A stretch of 64,000 nucleotides of DNA from Streptomyces litmocidini. GTDB taxonomy: Bacteria; Actinomycetota; Actinomycetes; Streptomycetales; Streptomycetaceae. The stretch is taken from NCBI RefSeq assembly GCF_014649755.1, contig NZ_BMTQ01000005.1, forward strand, positions 496,001 to 560,000. The letters are read 5' to 3'. Both the position numbers and the translations under genes were made by a program. Positions 43,378-53,422 of the stretch are shown here, in pieces. The stretch's first letter is position 1. Every line of letters begins with the position of its first letter. Under the pieces are notes generated by a model. That model did no database searches. It had not been told where the DNA came from and was given only the letters and a program-made list of their open reading frames with translations.

Positions 43378-44208
43378 TTGCGCCCCACTCCGCGCACGCC
43401 CTCGCCCCGCCGTTACCTGATGTGCCCACCCACGCACTTCGCGGTGACGTACTCCATCAACCCCTGGATGGACCCCACGAAACCGGTCGACCTGCCGCTC
43501 GCCCTCGCCCAGTGGGAGGACCTGCGCGACCGCTACCGCTCGCTCGGCCACAGCGTGGAGCTCCTGGAGCCCGACCCGGCCCTGCCGGACATGGTCTTCG
43601 CGGCCAACGGCGCGACGGTCGTCGGGGGCCGGGTGCTCGGCGCGAAGTTCGCCCACCCCGAGCGGGCCCGCGAGGCCGACGCCCACGTGTCCTGGTTCCG
43701 CCGGAACGGCTGGGCGGACGACGACGTGCGCGTGCCGGAGCACGTGAACGAGGGCGAGGGCGACTTCGCCGTCACCGCCTCCTGGATCCTCGCCGGCCGC
43801 GGCTTCCGCTCCAGCCCGCTCTCCCACGACGAGGCGCAGGAGTTCTTCGGCCGTCCGGTGATCGGCCTGGAGCTGGTGGACCCGCGCTACTACCACCTGG
43901 ACACGGCGCTGTGCGTCCTGGACGACGCCCGGGACGAGGTCATGTACCACCCCGACGCCTTCTCCCCCGGCAGTCGCGCGGTGCTCGCCCGGCTCTTCCC
44001 GGACGCCCTGATCGCGACCGGCGAGGACGCGGCGGCCCTCGGGCTCAACGCGGTGAGCGACGGCCGGCACGTCCTGCTCCCGCAGGCCGCGGTGGGCCTC
44101 TTCGAACCCCTCCGCGCGCGGGGCTTCGAACCCGTCGGCATGGACCTGGGCGAACTCCTCAAGGGCGGCGGCAGCGTGAAGTGCTGCACCCAGGAGCTGC
44201 GGCCCTAG
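43378..44208 (+). CDS. ddaH: Dimethylargininase (DDAH)
   Basis: 276 residues from a TTG start with GAGGAG six bases upstream. The amidinotransferase-superfamily signatures are MCPPTHFAVTYSINPWM, PDMVFAANGA, RYYHLDTALCVL (catalytic His) and KCCTQELRP (catalytic Cys at the C-terminus). It hydrolyses N-omega-methylarginines to citrulline; related ornithine/arginine deiminase-like activities are possible. The stop overlaps the Rsm22 gene stop tail to tail in CTAG. Confidence 0.88.
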   Translation: MRPTPRTPSPRRYLMCPPTHFAVTYSINPWMDPTKPVDLPLALAQWEDLRDRYRSLGHSVELLEPDPALPDMVFAANGATVVGGRVLGAKFAHPERAREADAHVSWFRRNGWADDDVRVPEHVNEGEGDFAVTASWILAGRGFRSSPLSHDEAQEFFGRPVIGLELVDPRYYHLDTALCVLDDARDEVMYHPDAFSPGSRAVLARLFPDALIATGEDAAALGLNAVSDGRHVLLPQAAVGLFEPLRARGFEPVGMDLGELLKGGGSVKCCTQELRP

Positions 44209-45194
44209 TCCCGGTCCCGGCCCTCCGGCGGCCAGGAGTCGCCCCACTCCGCGTCCCGGGCCTGCTTGTACAGGGGCCCGTGGCGCTTGGTGACGGTCTC
44301 GCGGGCGAGTCCGTCGGGGCCGCACAGTTCGAGGAGGACGAGCCCCTTGCGGGTCTGCGGCCTGCGGGTGATGCGGGAGGTCGCGGGAGTCACGGGGAAG
44401 CGGACGGCGGCCACGTACGCGTACTTCTCGTCCTCGTACGCCAGCGACCCGCCCTTCACCTTCCGGTGCAGCGAGGAGCGGCTGACCCGGGCGGAGAAGT
44501 GGCACCAGTCCGCGCCGGGCACGATCGGGCAGGCCCCGCTGTGCGGGCAGGGCGCGGCGACGGTGAAGCCGGCGTCGATCAGCAGGGTGCGGGCCGCGAT
44601 GATCCGCTCGTAGCCGTCGGGCGTGCCGGGCTCGACGATCACCACGGCCCGGGCGGCGCGGGCCGCCTCGGTGACGAGCGCCGCCCGGTCGGCCCCGGTC
44701 AGCTCCTTGAGGACGTACGAGACGGTGACGAGGTCGGTGTCGGCGAGGTCCAGGGCGGAGCCGATCCGCTCGCGCCGCCACTCCGCGTCCAGGACGCCGT
44801 CGGCCAGCTCGCGACCGAGCGCGAGGGCGGGCTCCGCCCAGTCGAGCACGGTGGTGCGCGGCGGCTCCTCCTCCCAGGCCCCGGCGACGGCCCAGCTCGC
44901 CGCGCCCGTGCCGCCGCCGACGTCGGTGTGGGTGCGCGGCGCCCAGTCGGGCGCGGCCTCCCGGAGGGCGTCGAGGGCGCCCCGCACCGCCTCGAAGGTC
45001 GCCGGCATGCGGTACGCGGCGTACGCGGCGACGTCGGAGCGGTCGCGCAGCACGGGGGCGTCCGTCGGGGTGGTGCCCCGGTAGGTGGCGATCAGCCGCT
45101 CGACGGCCTGCGCGGCCCGGTGGGGCGGCAGCCCGTCGAGGAGTCCGGCGAGGGCGGCGCGCAGGGAGTCGGCGGAGGGAGCTGAGGCGTTCAC
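44205..45194 (-). CDS. Rsm22-family ribosomal small-subunit assembly/methyltransferase-like protein
   Basis: 329 residues from GTG 45194. The SAM-binding fold includes HTDVGGGTGAASWA (motif I) near residue 90 and VTVSYVLKEL. The C-terminal part has the Rsm22 cysteine cluster CPHSGACPIVPGADWCHFSA, thought in the family to bind a metal or iron-sulfur centre. Mitochondrial relatives assist small-subunit assembly; the bacterial role is not settled. Confidence 0.85.
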   Translation of the reverse strand: MNASAPSADSLRAALAGLLDGLPPHRAAQAVERLIATYRGTTPTDAPVLRDRSDVAAYAAYRMPATFEAVRGALDALREAAPDWAPRTHTDVGGGTGAASWAVAGAWEEEPPRTTVLDWAEPALALGRELADGVLDAEWRRERIGSALDLADTDLVTVSYVLKELTGADRAALVTEAARAARAVVIVEPGTPDGYERIIAARTLLIDAGFTVAAPCPHSGACPIVPGADWCHFSARVSRSSLHRKVKGGSLAYEDEKYAYVAAVRFPVTPATSRITRRPQTRKGLVLLELCGPDGLARETVTKRHGPLYKQARDAEWGDSWPPEGRDRD

Positions 45195-45203
45195 CGAGTC
45201 AGT

Positions 45204-46490
45204 CTAGGCGGGCTCGCCGGTCCGGTTCTCCGGCGTGCGCCAGGGGCGGCAGAGGCCCAGGAAGCAGGCCAGGGCCAGGACGGCGCAGCCGAGCTGGACG
45301 ACCGCCATGGGGACGGCGGTGTGCTCGCCCGCGATGCCGACGAGCGGGGAGGCGACGGCGCCGATGAGGAAGGAGGAGGTGCCGAGGAGGGCCGAGGCGG
45401 ATCCGGCGGCGTGCGGGGTGCGCATGAGGGCCTGGGCGTTGGTGTTGGGCATGGCCAGGCCCATCGCGGACATCAGGACGAAGAGTCCGGCGGCGATCGG
45501 GGCCAGCCCGACCTCGCCGAGGACGCCGCTGGTCATGAGGGTCAGGGCCACGGCCGCGAGCAGGATGGCGCCGAGGCCGCAGCCGAGGGCCTTGTCGAGG
45601 CTGACCCGGCCGACGAGGAGCTTGCCGTTGATCTGGCCGACGGCGACGAGCCCGATGGAGTTGAGGCCGAAGAGCAGGCTGAAGGTCTGCGGGGAGGCGC
45701 CGTAGAGGTCCTGCACCACGAACGGCGATGCGCTGATGTACGCGAAGAGGGCGGCGAAGGCGAGGCCGCCGGTCAGCATGTAGCCGGTGAAGACCCGGTC
45801 GGCGAGGAGCCCCCGCATGGTGCGCAGGGCCTGTCCGACCCCGCCCTCGTGCCGCCGCTCGGGGGGCAGCGTCTCGTGGAGGAAGCGCCAGACGACGAGG
45901 GTGAGCAGGAGGCCGATCGCGGTGAGGACGTGGAAGACGCCCCGCCAGTCGGTGAGCCGGAGGATCTGGCCGCCGATGAGGGGGGCGATGATCGGGGCTG
46001 CGCCGGAGATCAGCATCAGGGTGGAGAAGAAGCGGGCCATCTCGACGCCGTCGTACAGGTCGCGGACGACGGCGCGGGCGATGACGATGCCGGCGGCGCC
46101 GGCGAGGCCCTGGAGGAGCCGGAAGCCGATGAGGAGTTCGGCGGTGGGGGCGAGGGCGCAGACGGCGGTGGCGAGGACGTACACGACCATGCCGATGAGC
46201 AGCGGGCGCCGGCGTCCCCACTTGTCGCTCATGGGGCCGACGACGAGCTGGCCGAGGGCCATGCCGGCGAGGCAGGCGGTGAGGGTGAGCTGCACGGTGG
46301 CGGCGGGGGCCCGCAGCGCGCCGGTGACCTCCGGGAGGGCCGGGAGGTACATGTCCATGGAGAGCGGGGGGAGGGCAGTGAGTCCGCCCAGGACGAGGGT
46401 GACGAGGAGCCCCGTCCGCCGGGTGGCGGTGACGACCGGGGTGGTTTCGTTTATGTGCCCTTGTGTTGTTTTCTGGCCGCTCTCCGGCAT
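45204..46490 (-). CDS. Bcr/CflA-family MFS drug exporter
   Basis: 428 residues from ATG 46490, with GGAG six bases upstream; ATG 46502 is an alternative. It has 12 helices with LPPLSMDMYLPALPEVTGAL in helix 1, typical of Bcr/CflA, and GPMSDKWGRRRPLL as motif A. It probably exports chloramphenicol-, bicyclomycin- or sulfonamide-like drugs. The N-terminal codons are unusually AT-rich for this genome, which favours an unstructured translation start. Confidence 0.88.
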   Translation of the reverse strand: MPESGQKTTQGHINETTPVVTATRRTGLLVTLVLGGLTALPPLSMDMYLPALPEVTGALRAPAATVQLTLTACLAGMALGQLVVGPMSDKWGRRRPLLIGMVVYVLATAVCALAPTAELLIGFRLLQGLAGAAGIVIARAVVRDLYDGVEMARFFSTLMLISGAAPIIAPLIGGQILRLTDWRGVFHVLTAIGLLLTLVVWRFLHETLPPERRHEGGVGQALRTMRGLLADRVFTGYMLTGGLAFAALFAYISASPFVVQDLYGASPQTFSLLFGLNSIGLVAVGQINGKLLVGRVSLDKALGCGLGAILLAAVALTLMTSGVLGEVGLAPIAAGLFVLMSAMGLAMPNTNAQALMRTPHAAGSASALLGTSSFLIGAVASPLVGIAGEHTAVPMAVVQLGCAVLALACFLGLCRPWRTPENRTGEPA

Positions 46491-46564
46491 CGACTGCTCC
46501 ATTTCGTTGAATCCTTGTCTATGCTCTCAGCTCGACCGGCATGGTCGAGACCTATGGGGTGGGG

Positions 46565-47572
46565 ATGGACGCGAACAGGACGGTGCGCTGGGGGATCCTG
46601 GCGACGGGCGGCATAGCGGAACGGTTCACCAGGGACGTGCTGACGCTCGACGGCGCGGAGGTCGTCGCGGTGGCGTCCCGCACGGAGGCGTCGGCGAAGG
46701 CCTTCGCCGACCGGTTCGGGATCCCGCGGGCGTACGGGGAATGGGCCGGGCTCTTCGCCGACGACGACGTCGACGTGGTGTACGTGGCGACCCCGCACCA
46801 CGCGCACCGGGCGGCGGCCGGACTCGCCCTGGAGGCGGGCAGGGCGGTGCTCTGCGAGAAGGCCCTCACGCTCAACGCCCGCGAGGCGGAGGAACTCGTC
46901 GCGCTCTCCCGGGACCGCGGCCTCTTCCTGATGGAGGCCATGTGGATGTACTGCAACCCGCTGGTCCGACGGATCGCCGAACTCGTGCGCGACGGCGCGA
47001 TCGGCGAAGTCCGCACCGTCCAGGCCGACTTCGGGATCGCGGGGCCCTTCGACGCCGGCCACCGGCTGCGGGACCCGGCGGTGGGCGGCGGGGCGCTGCT
47101 CGACCTGGGGGTGTATCCGGTGTCGTTCGCGCAGCTGCTGCTCGGCGAGCCGTCCACGGTCCACGCGCACGCGCGGATCTCGCCGGAGGGCGTCGACCTG
47201 AACACGGGCGTGCTGCTCGGCTGGGACTCGGGCGCCTCGGCCCTGCTGTCCTGCTCGCTGGAGGCGGACACCCCGCTGACGGCCTCGGTGACGGGCACCG
47301 AGGGCCGGATCGACGTCCCGCGCGGCTTCTTCTTCCCCGAGCGGTTCACGCTGCTGCGCAACGGCGCGGAACCGGAGGAGTACGTGAACGAGGACGACCC
47401 GCACTCGCTGCGGCACGAGGCGGCGGAGGTGATGCGCTGTCTGCGCGCCGGCGAGACGGAGTCCCCGCTCGTCCCCCTGGAGGGCTCGCTCGCGGTGATG
47501 CGGACGCTCGACGCGGTACGGGACCGCGTCGGCGTCCGCTACCCCTCCGAACTCGCGGTCACGCGGGCGTGA
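46565..47572 (+). CDS. Gfo/Idh/MocA-family oxidoreductase
   Basis: 335 residues from ATG 46565, with GGGG upstream; ATG 46541 would add eight residues. The N-terminal Rossmann domain (WGILATGGIAERFT) binds NAD(P), CEKALTLN carries the family Lys, and the C-terminal beta-sheet domain contains DLGVYPVSFAQLLLG. It resembles the dihydrodiol/xylose dehydrogenase subgroup; the substrate is a sugar or cyclic polyol by family knowledge. It overlaps the convergent phoD end by 14 bp. Confidence 0.87.
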   Translation: MDANRTVRWGILATGGIAERFTRDVLTLDGAEVVAVASRTEASAKAFADRFGIPRAYGEWAGLFADDDVDVVYVATPHHAHRAAAGLALEAGRAVLCEKALTLNAREAEELVALSRDRGLFLMEAMWMYCNPLVRRIAELVRDGAIGEVRTVQADFGIAGPFDAGHRLRDPAVGGGALLDLGVYPVSFAQLLLGEPSTVHAHARISPEGVDLNTGVLLGWDSGASALLSCSLEADTPLTASVTGTEGRIDVPRGFFFPERFTLLRNGAEPEEYVNEDDPHSLRHEAAEVMRCLRAGETESPLVPLEGSLAVMRTLDAVRDRVGVRYPSELAVTRA

Positions 47573-49190
47573 GCCCCGGGGCGCCCGCCTCCGTGACGTA
47601 GGAGGCGGCGGTGGTGACGGGGGCGCCCGGCCGGGTCACGTACGGCACCGTGCGGAAGTCGGCCCGGGCGCTCTCCTCGCCGAGCTCCACGGTCACGTAG
47701 CCGCGGCGCCCGTTGAAGAACCTCAGGTGCGGATTGGCCTGCATGAGCCTGTCGTAGTTCGAGGGCCGGTCGGCGCCGTCCTTGCCGCTGGCGACGGACG
47801 TGGCGACGATCTCGGTGCCGACCGTCCGGGAGGCCGGGTCGCGGAAGTCGGCCTTGATGTCCAGGCCGTAGCCGACGTGGACGTCCCCGGTGAGCACCAT
47901 CAGGTTCTCGACGCCGGCGGCCTCGGCCCCCGCGAGGACCCGCCGCCGGGAGGCCGGGTAGCCGTCCCAGGAGTCCATCGACAGCTTGAAGTCGGCGGTG
48001 GGGCGGTCGCGGCGCTCGGAGAACACCACCTGCTGCGGCAGCACGTTCCAGCGGGCTTCGGAGGCGCGCCAGCCGTCGAGCAGCCAGCGTTCCTGGGCGG
48101 CGCCGGTCAGGGTGCGCGCCGGGTCCTCCGACTCGGGGCCCGGGACCCGCCAGCCGTCCCCGTACGCCTGGTCGGAGCGGTACTGGCGGGTGTCGAGGAT
48201 GTCGAACTGGGCGAGCCGCCCGAAGCGCAGCCGCCGGTACAGCCTCATGTCGGGTCCCTCGGGCAGCTGGGGGCGGCGCAGCGGCTGGTGCTCCCAGTAG
48301 GCGCGGTAGGCGGCGGCGCGGCGGAGCAGGAACTCCTCCGGCGGCACGTCGTTCTCGGGGGTGTCGCCCGCGTAGTTGTTCTCGGTCTCGTGGTCGTCCC
48401 AGGTGACGACGAAGGGGTGGGCGGCGTGCGCGGCGCGCAGGTCGGGGTCGGACTTGTAGAGCGCGTAGCGGAGCCGGTAGTCCTCCAGGGTGAGCGTCTC
48501 GCGGTCGAAGACGGCCGGAAGGGTGCGGTCGGTGTAGGCGCGGGCGCCGCCGGTGGCGCCGACGGCGTACTCGTACAGGTAGTCGCCGAGGTGGAAGACG
48601 ACGTCGACGTCCTCCCGGGCGAGGTGGCCGTAGGCCGTGAAGTACCCGTCGTGGTAGGCCTGGCACGAGACGGCGGCGAGCCTGAGGGCGGTGTTCCGGG
48701 CGCCGGGGGCCGGGGCGGTGCGGGTCCGCCCGACCGGGCTGATCCACTCGCCGACGCGGAAGCGGTAGAAGAACACGCGGTCGGGGTCGAGGTGCTCGAC
48801 CTCGATGTGGACGCCGTGCCGGAACTCGGGGTGCGCGACGGCCAGGCCCCGCCGGACGATCCGGGCGAACCGCTCGTCGCGGGCGAGTTCCCAGTGCACG
48901 GAGACCCGGCCGGCGGGCAGCCCGCCGTCCGGCTCGAAGGGGCGGGGCGCGAGGCGGGTCCACAGGAGCACGGAGTCGGGCAGGGGGTCGCCCGAGGCCA
49001 CGCCCAGGGTGAACGGGTCCTCCGTGACACGCCGGGCGTCCAGCTCGGCGGCGGCCGCGGCGCCGGCCGCGGGCAGCTGGGTGGCGAAGGCGAGCGCGGC
49101 GGCCGCGCCGGTGACGGTGAGGAACCGGCGGCGTCCGAAGTGACGTGCGGCGACACGGAGTTCCTCGGAGTGGTCCTGTACGTGGTCCAT
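47559..49190 (-). CDS. phoD: Secreted alkaline phosphatase PhoD
   Basis: 543 residues. A Tat signal [18 protein letters not shown] near residues 18-36 ends at an AxA-like site. The N-terminal PhoD beta-sandwich ([20 protein letters not shown]) leads into the metallophosphatase core: [33 protein letters not shown] and LTGDVHVG. PhoD is a Ca2+/Fe3+ phosphodiesterase/monoesterase that releases phosphate from extracellular organic phosphates. No clear PHO-box direct repeat was seen in the 136-bp gap upstream. Confidence 0.93.
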   Translation of the reverse strand: MDHVQDHSEELRVAARHFGRRRFLTVTGAAAALAFATQLPAAGAAAAAELDARRVTEDPFTLGVASGDPLPDSVLLWTRLAPRPFEPDGGLPAGRVSVHWELARDERFARIVRRGLAVAHPEFRHGVHIEVEHLDPDRVFFYRFRVGEWISPVGRTRTAPAPGARNTALRLAAVSCQAYHDGYFTAYGHLAREDVDVVFHLGDYLYEYAVGATGGARAYTDRTLPAVFDRETLTLEDYRLRYALYKSDPDLRAAHAAHPFVVTWDDHETENNYAGDTPENDVPPEEFLLRRAAAYRAYWEHQPLRRPQLPEGPDMRLYRRLRFGRLAQFDILDTRQYRSDQAYGDGWRVPGPESEDPARTLTGAAQERWLLDGWRASEARWNVLPQQVVFSERRDRPTADFKLSMDSWDGYPASRRRVLAGAEAAGVENLMVLTGDVHVGYGLDIKADFRDPASRTVGTEIVATSVASGKDGADRPSNYDRLMQANPHLRFFNGRRGYVTVELGEESARADFRTVPYVTRPGAPVTTAASYVTEAGAPGLTPA

Positions 49191-49326
49191 GTTTCCCCTC
49201 CCCAGACGGATGCTGTCCTTCCGTCATTCGAGGGGGGTCGGACGACCTCCCCTTGTCGAGTACAGAACATCCACGTGTCGGACGGATGAGTTCATGGGGC
49301 ACGCGTCTCGCGTACGCTGCGCGCCC

Positions 49327-50070
49327 ATGAGCATCGCAGTGGTGACGGGAGCCGGCTCGGGCATCGGACGGAGCGTGGCGCTGGCCCTCGCGGCGGCCGG
49401 CTGGTCGGTGGCCCTCGCGGGCCGCAGGGCCGGGGCCCTGAAGGAGACGGCGGCGGCCCTCCCGGCGGGCGACTTCCTGTCCGTCCCGACGGACGTGACC
49501 GCCGAGGAGGAGGTGACGGCCCTCTTCGCGTCCGTACGGGACCACTGGGGCCGGGTCGACCTGCTCTTCAACAACGCCGGTACGTTCGCGGGCGGCGGCG
49601 TCCCCGTCGAGGACCTGGACCCGGCGACCTGGCGCGCGGTCGTCGACGTGAACCTGACGGGCGCCTTCCTCTGCGCCCAGGCCGCCTTCCGGACCATGAA
49701 GGAGCAGGACCCGCAGGGCGGCCGGATCATCAACAACGGCTCGATCTCCGCGCACGTGCCGCGCCCGCACTCGATCGCGTACACGGCGACGAAGCACGCG
49801 ATGACGGGCCTGACGAAGTCGCTGTCCCTCGACGGACGGCCGTACCGGATCGCCTGCGGTCAGCTCGACATCGGCAACGCGGCGACGGAGATGACGGCCC
49901 GCATGCAGACCGGCATCCTCCAGGCCGACGGCGAGCTGGCGGCGGAGCCGGTGATGGACGCGGCGGACGTGGCGGCGACGGTGGTGCACATGGCGGGGCT
50001 GCCGCTGGAGGCGAACGTGCAGTTCGCGACGGTGATGGCGACGACGATGCCCTACATCGGGCGGGGCTGA
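49327..50070 (+). CDS. Short-chain dehydrogenase/reductase
   Basis: 247 residues. The SDR signatures are [14 protein letters not shown] (cofactor loop), GRRAGAL, NNAGTF near residue 82, and a catalytic Ser followed by YTATK (YxxxK) near residue 154. The product of reduction is not evident. It is divergent from phoD. Confidence 0.9.
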   Translation: MSIAVVTGAGSGIGRSVALALAAAGWSVALAGRRAGALKETAAALPAGDFLSVPTDVTAEEEVTALFASVRDHWGRVDLLFNNAGTFAGGGVPVEDLDPATWRAVVDVNLTGAFLCAQAAFRTMKEQDPQGGRIINNGSISAHVPRPHSIAYTATKHAMTGLTKSLSLDGRPYRIACGQLDIGNAATEMTARMQTGILQADGELAAEPVMDAADVAATVVHMAGLPLEANVQFATVMATTMPYIGRG

Positions 50071-50114
50071 GGGCCCGCGCCGGGCGCCGGCCGGAGCCGA
50101 GACGCCGTGCCGGG

Positions 50115-50164
50115 CGCCGGCCCGGGGTGAGCCTCGTACCGCACGCCGGCCCGGGGTGAGCCTC
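50115..50164 (+). repeat. 21-bp direct repeat, two copies
   Basis: CGCCGGCCCGGGGTGAGCCT(C) is repeated with a 29-bp period in the gap after the SDR gene. It contains no gene and could be a terminator region. Confidence 0.55.
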
Positions 50165-50213
50165 CGTGCCTCCCGTCGGCCGGGGACGGGGCCCGCCCCC
50201 GGCCGACGGGGCG

Positions 50214-50537
50214 TCAGGCCTGGCCGGTCTCGAACCGGGAGACCTTTCCGCCGTCGACGGTGAACGCCCACGTGGTGCGCATCTCGCCCCAGGTGTCGTT
50301 CCGGTAGCGGGCGACGAGCGCCCGCCCGCCGTCCGCCTCGCTCTCGACGTCCATGTGCCCGCGCGAGCCGAACACCTCGCGGTCGAGCCAGTCCTTCACG
50401 TCGCGGTCGGAGCCGTCGTCGGACATGGTCGCCCCGGGCGTCAGAACCTCGAAGAGGGCGGACTCGTCGTTGGCGTTGAGGGCCGTGACGAAGGCACGCA
50501 CGGCAGGGTCGCTGAGCTGGTTCACGGGAATGGTCAT
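50214..50537 (-). CDS. SnoaL-like (NTF2-fold) protein
   Basis: 107 residues from MTIPVNQLSD. The cone-shaped NTF2 fold is suggested by a helical start (VRAFVTALNANDESALFEVL), a WLDREVFGSRG segment and C-terminal strands TWGEMRTTWAFTVDGGKVS. Members are small enzymes or binding proteins; the function here is unknown. Confidence 0.78.
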   Translation of the reverse strand: MTIPVNQLSDPAVRAFVTALNANDESALFEVLTPGATMSDDGSDRDVKDWLDREVFGSRGHMDVESEADGGRALVARYRNDTWGEMRTTWAFTVDGGKVSRFETGQA

Positions 50538-50616
50538 GCCCCACCCGTACACCCGCCGGGCGCCCGTTCCCGGGCGCCCCGGCCGTGGAGTCCCCCCGAC
50601 AGCGGCCTCCGAACCG

Positions 50617-51648
50617 TCAGGACCAGTCGCAGGCCTTGCCGTCGCCGTCCCGGTCGAGGCCGGAGCGGTAGCCGGGCTGACCCCGGTGGATGGGGGCCTT
50701 GCCGGCGGCGCGGACGGCGTCGCAGTTCTTGTAGTAGACGAGGCCGCCGCCGTCGGATCCGCCGGAACCCGAGCCGGAGCCTCCCGAGCCGCTGCCGCTG
50801 CCGCCGTGACGGTCCGGGTCGGGGTCCGGGTGCAGCCGGGCGTGGTCCCCGCTCGGGCAGGAGAGGCCGGGACGGGCGAGGGAGAGCCGGACGGACAGGT
50901 ACCGCGGGTCCTCGATGTCCTCGCCCGCCTCCGGGTCCTGGAAGCAGATCCGCCAGTCGTCGTGACCGGCCGCCAGGTCGACGTCCGTATAGACGCCGTC
51001 GCCCCGGATCCCGGTCAGACCCGCCTTCCGGAGGACCGCGGAGCCGGACGCGAAGGTCTTGCCGACGACGTTCGGCACCTTGGGGAAGACGACGGCCTCG
51101 CCGTCCCGCGCCGGGCAGGGACTGGCCTTCCCGACGACGGCGAACTCGATCCGGCCCCGCCGCCCCTCCTGGGTCGTGGTGGTCTCCCCGGCGCCCGGCT
51201 CCTGGAAGCAGACCTTCCAGTTGCTGTCGACGAACTGCGACCTGTCGTCCTCGGTGGCGTCGTGCGAGCGCGTCCGGAACCCCGCCTCGTACGCCGCCTT
51301 CGACGCCGTCTCCAGGTTCTGGCCGGTGTAGTCGGCGACCACCCGCCGCACGACCGGCGGCGGGGTGGGCGTGGGCGGGGTGTACGGGGTGAAGGACGGG
51401 AAGGCGGCGGCCCGCGGCCGGGCGTCGGCCGCCGCGGGCCGGTCCGCCGGCGGGTCGCTGGTGCCGACCGCCACGAACCAGACGGCGGACAGGACGGTCG
51501 CGAGGACCTTCCGGCCGGGCGACCAACGGGTCCGCCAGGCCAGCACCATGCCGGCCGGCGGCACGAGGAACAGGCAGAAGACGACGAAGCCGGGCCGCCG
51601 CCACCACCGCTCTTCCCGAACCGGGCCCTTGTCCAGCGACACGCCCAC
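50617..51648 (-). CDS. Membrane-anchored protein with PASTA-like repeats and an excalibur domain
   Basis: 343 residues from GTG 51648. Two hydrophobic helices near residues 18-65 are followed by a Pro-rich linker (YTPPTPTPPPVV). Then come two PASTA-like blocks (VADYTGQNLETASKAAYEAG; VPNVVGKTFASGSAVLRKAG), each followed by a WxxCFQ(E/D)P motif. A Gly/Ser linker leads to an excalibur calcium-binding domain (YYKNCDAVRAAGKAP, DRDGDGKACDWS). It probably acts at the cell wall. Confidence 0.82.
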   Translation of the reverse strand: MGVSLDKGPVREERWWRRPGFVVFCLFLVPPAGMVLAWRTRWSPGRKVLATVLSAVWFVAVGTSDPPADRPAAADARPRAAAFPSFTPYTPPTPTPPPVVRRVVADYTGQNLETASKAAYEAGFRTRSHDATEDDRSQFVDSNWKVCFQEPGAGETTTTQEGRRGRIEFAVVGKASPCPARDGEAVVFPKVPNVVGKTFASGSAVLRKAGLTGIRGDGVYTDVDLAAGHDDWRICFQDPEAGEDIEDPRYLSVRLSLARPGLSCPSGDHARLHPDPDPDRHGGSGSGSGGSGSGSGGSDGGGLVYYKNCDAVRAAGKAPIHRGQPGYRSGLDRDGDGKACDWS

Positions 51649-51732
51649 GCGCCCCTGCCCCTCCCTGATGACGTCTCAGCGCCCACAGGGTATGACCTGC
51701 GGATTCGCCGCCCGCACCCGGGGTCGGACGGT

Positions 51733-52194
51733 TCAGTCCAGGCAGAACTCGTTGCCCTCGGGGTCGGTCATCACGATGTGGCCGCCGCTCATCGGCGGGG
51801 CGGGCTCGAAGCGGCGCACCCGTTTCGCCCCGAGGCCGACGAGCCGGTCGCACTCGGCCTCCAGGGCCGCCATGCGCTCCTCCCCCACGAGCCCGGGGGC
51901 GGCGCGGACGTCGAGGTGCACCCGGTTCTTGGCGGCCTTGTCCTCCGGCACCCGCTGGAAGAAGACGCGCGGGCCCCGCCCGTCCGGGTCCTCGATGGCG
52001 GACCTGGCGTCGCGCTCCGCCTCCGGTACGCCGATCCTCGCGAGGAAGTCGTCCCAGGCCGCCAACGGGTCGGTGCCCTCGGGCAGTTCGACCCCGGGCG
52101 GCCCGGGATGGACGTACCCCAGCGCGTCACGCCAGAAGGAGGACAGCGCACGGGGATCGTGGGCGTCGAAGGTGACCTGGAAACGGTTGCTCAT
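51733..52194 (-). CDS. VOC-family (glyoxalase-like) protein
   Basis: 153 residues with the glyoxalase-like fold: FQVTFDAHDPRALSSFW at the start, RVFFQRVPEDKAAKNRVHLD in the middle and HIVMTDPEGNEFCLD at the end. It belongs to the Glyoxalase_6-type group. The substrate is unknown. Confidence 0.85.
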   Translation of the reverse strand: MSNRFQVTFDAHDPRALSSFWRDALGYVHPGPPGVELPEGTDPLAAWDDFLARIGVPEAERDARSAIEDPDGRGPRVFFQRVPEDKAAKNRVHLDVRAAPGLVGEERMAALEAECDRLVGLGAKRVRRFEPAPPMSGGHIVMTDPEGNEFCLD

Positions 52195-52333
52195 GGGGAC
52201 TCGCTCCCTTCGTAGCGGTTCGCGAGCCGACCGTATCGGAGCCCTCTGACAATCGTCCGGCGGACACCGGGCGCCTCAGCACGCCGTCCGAATCGCGCCG
52301 GCGGTACGGGGCGCCCCTCGGCACCCTGGCCTC

Positions 52334-52483
52334 ATGAGCACCCACACCGCCACCGCCCGCGCCGTCCCCGCCGACGGCTTCGACCGGGCCCTCGCCGAGG
52401 CCTTCGCCGACCCGGCGGTGGTCCTGGTACACGTCCGGGCGGTCGAGTACGGCTGCTTCGACTTCGAGGTCCGGCGCCCCTGA
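52334..52483 (+). CDS. Possible small protein, 49 residues
   Basis: An ATG frame (MSTHTATARAVPADGFDRAL) ends after 49 codons at VRRP. Codon use is Streptomyces-like with G/C in almost every third position. No family is recognised; it could be a fragment of a larger, decayed gene. It lies between the divergent VOC promoter and the GT2 end. Confidence 0.35.
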   Translation: MSTHTATARAVPADGFDRALAEAFADPAVVLVHVRAVEYGCFDFEVRRP

Positions 52484-52545
52484 CACCGCGTTCCCGCGAT
52501 GCCGACGGACGGGTTCAGGCGGGGCTTCACCGTGCGCCGGACGTG

Positions 52546-53319
52546 CTAAATCCGCGAGTTGCGCAGCGACTGCCACGCGGCGCCGGCCAGCGCCCGCGTC
52601 GACCGGGGGACCGAAAGCCGCTCGTGCTCGCGGTACAGCTCCCAGTTGTACCGGACGAGAGACAGCTTGTTCGAGGACAGCGAACCCGCCTGGTGGGCCC
52701 TGTACACCGCGAGCGGCTCGGCCAGGCCCCGGGCGTCGGCGCCGTCCCGCATGATCGACAGCCAGAGTGCGTAGTCCTGGCGCTTGCGCATCTCCGGCAT
52801 CAGCCTCGTGCCCAGGACGTTGCGGTCGTACATGGCGGTGAGCGCACCGATGTGGTCCCGGACCAGCATCGCCCGGTAGTCCACGTGCTCCCGCGCACGG
52901 ACCACCCGGCCGTTCGGAACGAAGTCGGTGCTCTCGCCCTCGTGGTCGGCGTCCATCTTGAAGTACGAGGTGAACGTCAGAGGCGCGGTGCCCTCCGCGG
53001 CGAAGGCGAGCTGCTTCTCGGTCTTCTCCGGGAGCCACATGTCGTCGCTGTCGAGGAAGGCGACGTAGTCCCCCCGGGCCCGCTCGATGGCGAGGTTCCG
53101 TGCCCGGCCGGCACCGCCCTGTTCCGGGGCCGACTCAGGCTTGACGCGCTCGTCCTGCCGGGCGAACTCCATGAGCAGGTCCATGGAGTCGTCGGAGGAC
53201 TTGTCGTCGGTGACCAGCAGCTCCAGATCGCCATGGGTCTGCGTGAGGACCGAGCGAACCGCCGCACCGAGCGTCGCTGCCGAGTTGTACACGGGCATCA
53301 CGACGGACACCAGGGGCAC
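52546..53319 (-). CDS. Glycosyltransferase family 2
   Basis: 257 residues from GTG 53319, with AAGGAG seven bases upstream. The GT-A fold shows VPLVSVVMPVYNSAATL at the start, TDDKSSDDS, and the nucleotide-sugar metal motif DSDD in YVAFLDSDDMW near residue 87, followed by an acceptor region. No transmembrane helix is present. It transfers a sugar to an unknown acceptor. It is the last chromosomal gene before rnpB and the prophage. Confidence 0.88.
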   Translation of the reverse strand: MPLVSVVMPVYNSAATLGAAVRSVLTQTHGDLELLVTDDKSSDDSMDLLMEFARQDERVKPESAPEQGGAGRARNLAIERARGDYVAFLDSDDMWLPEKTEKQLAFAAEGTAPLTFTSYFKMDADHEGESTDFVPNGRVVRAREHVDYRAMLVRDHIGALTAMYDRNVLGTRLMPEMRKRQDYALWLSIMRDGADARGLAEPLAVYRAHQAGSLSSNKLSLVRYNWELYREHERLSVPRSTRALAGAAWQSLRNSRI

Positions 53320-53374
53320 AGCACTTCTCCTTGTCAGGCCGAAGAGGACGGTCCATTCAAGCACTGGAACCGCA

Positions 53375-53415
53375 GGAGGGCCTCCGACCGGGCGGAACCC
53401 GGTCGAAGGCCCTCC
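53375..53415 (-). terminator. rnpB terminator
   Basis: 18-bp arms (53375-53392 and 53398-53415) pair with one mismatch around a 5-nt loop, just past the RNase P RNA 3' end on the minus strand. Confidence 0.7.
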
Positions 53416-53422
53416 CCACGCG

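Noticed and set aside
49191-49326. PHO box upstream of phoD
   Set aside because: Only a single GTTCA-like half site was seen; two or more phased direct repeats are needed to support PhoP control.
52334-52483. Calling the 49-residue frame a decayed gene fragment
   Set aside because: I see no matching downstream fragment in another frame, so it is kept as a low-confidence small protein rather than a pseudogene.
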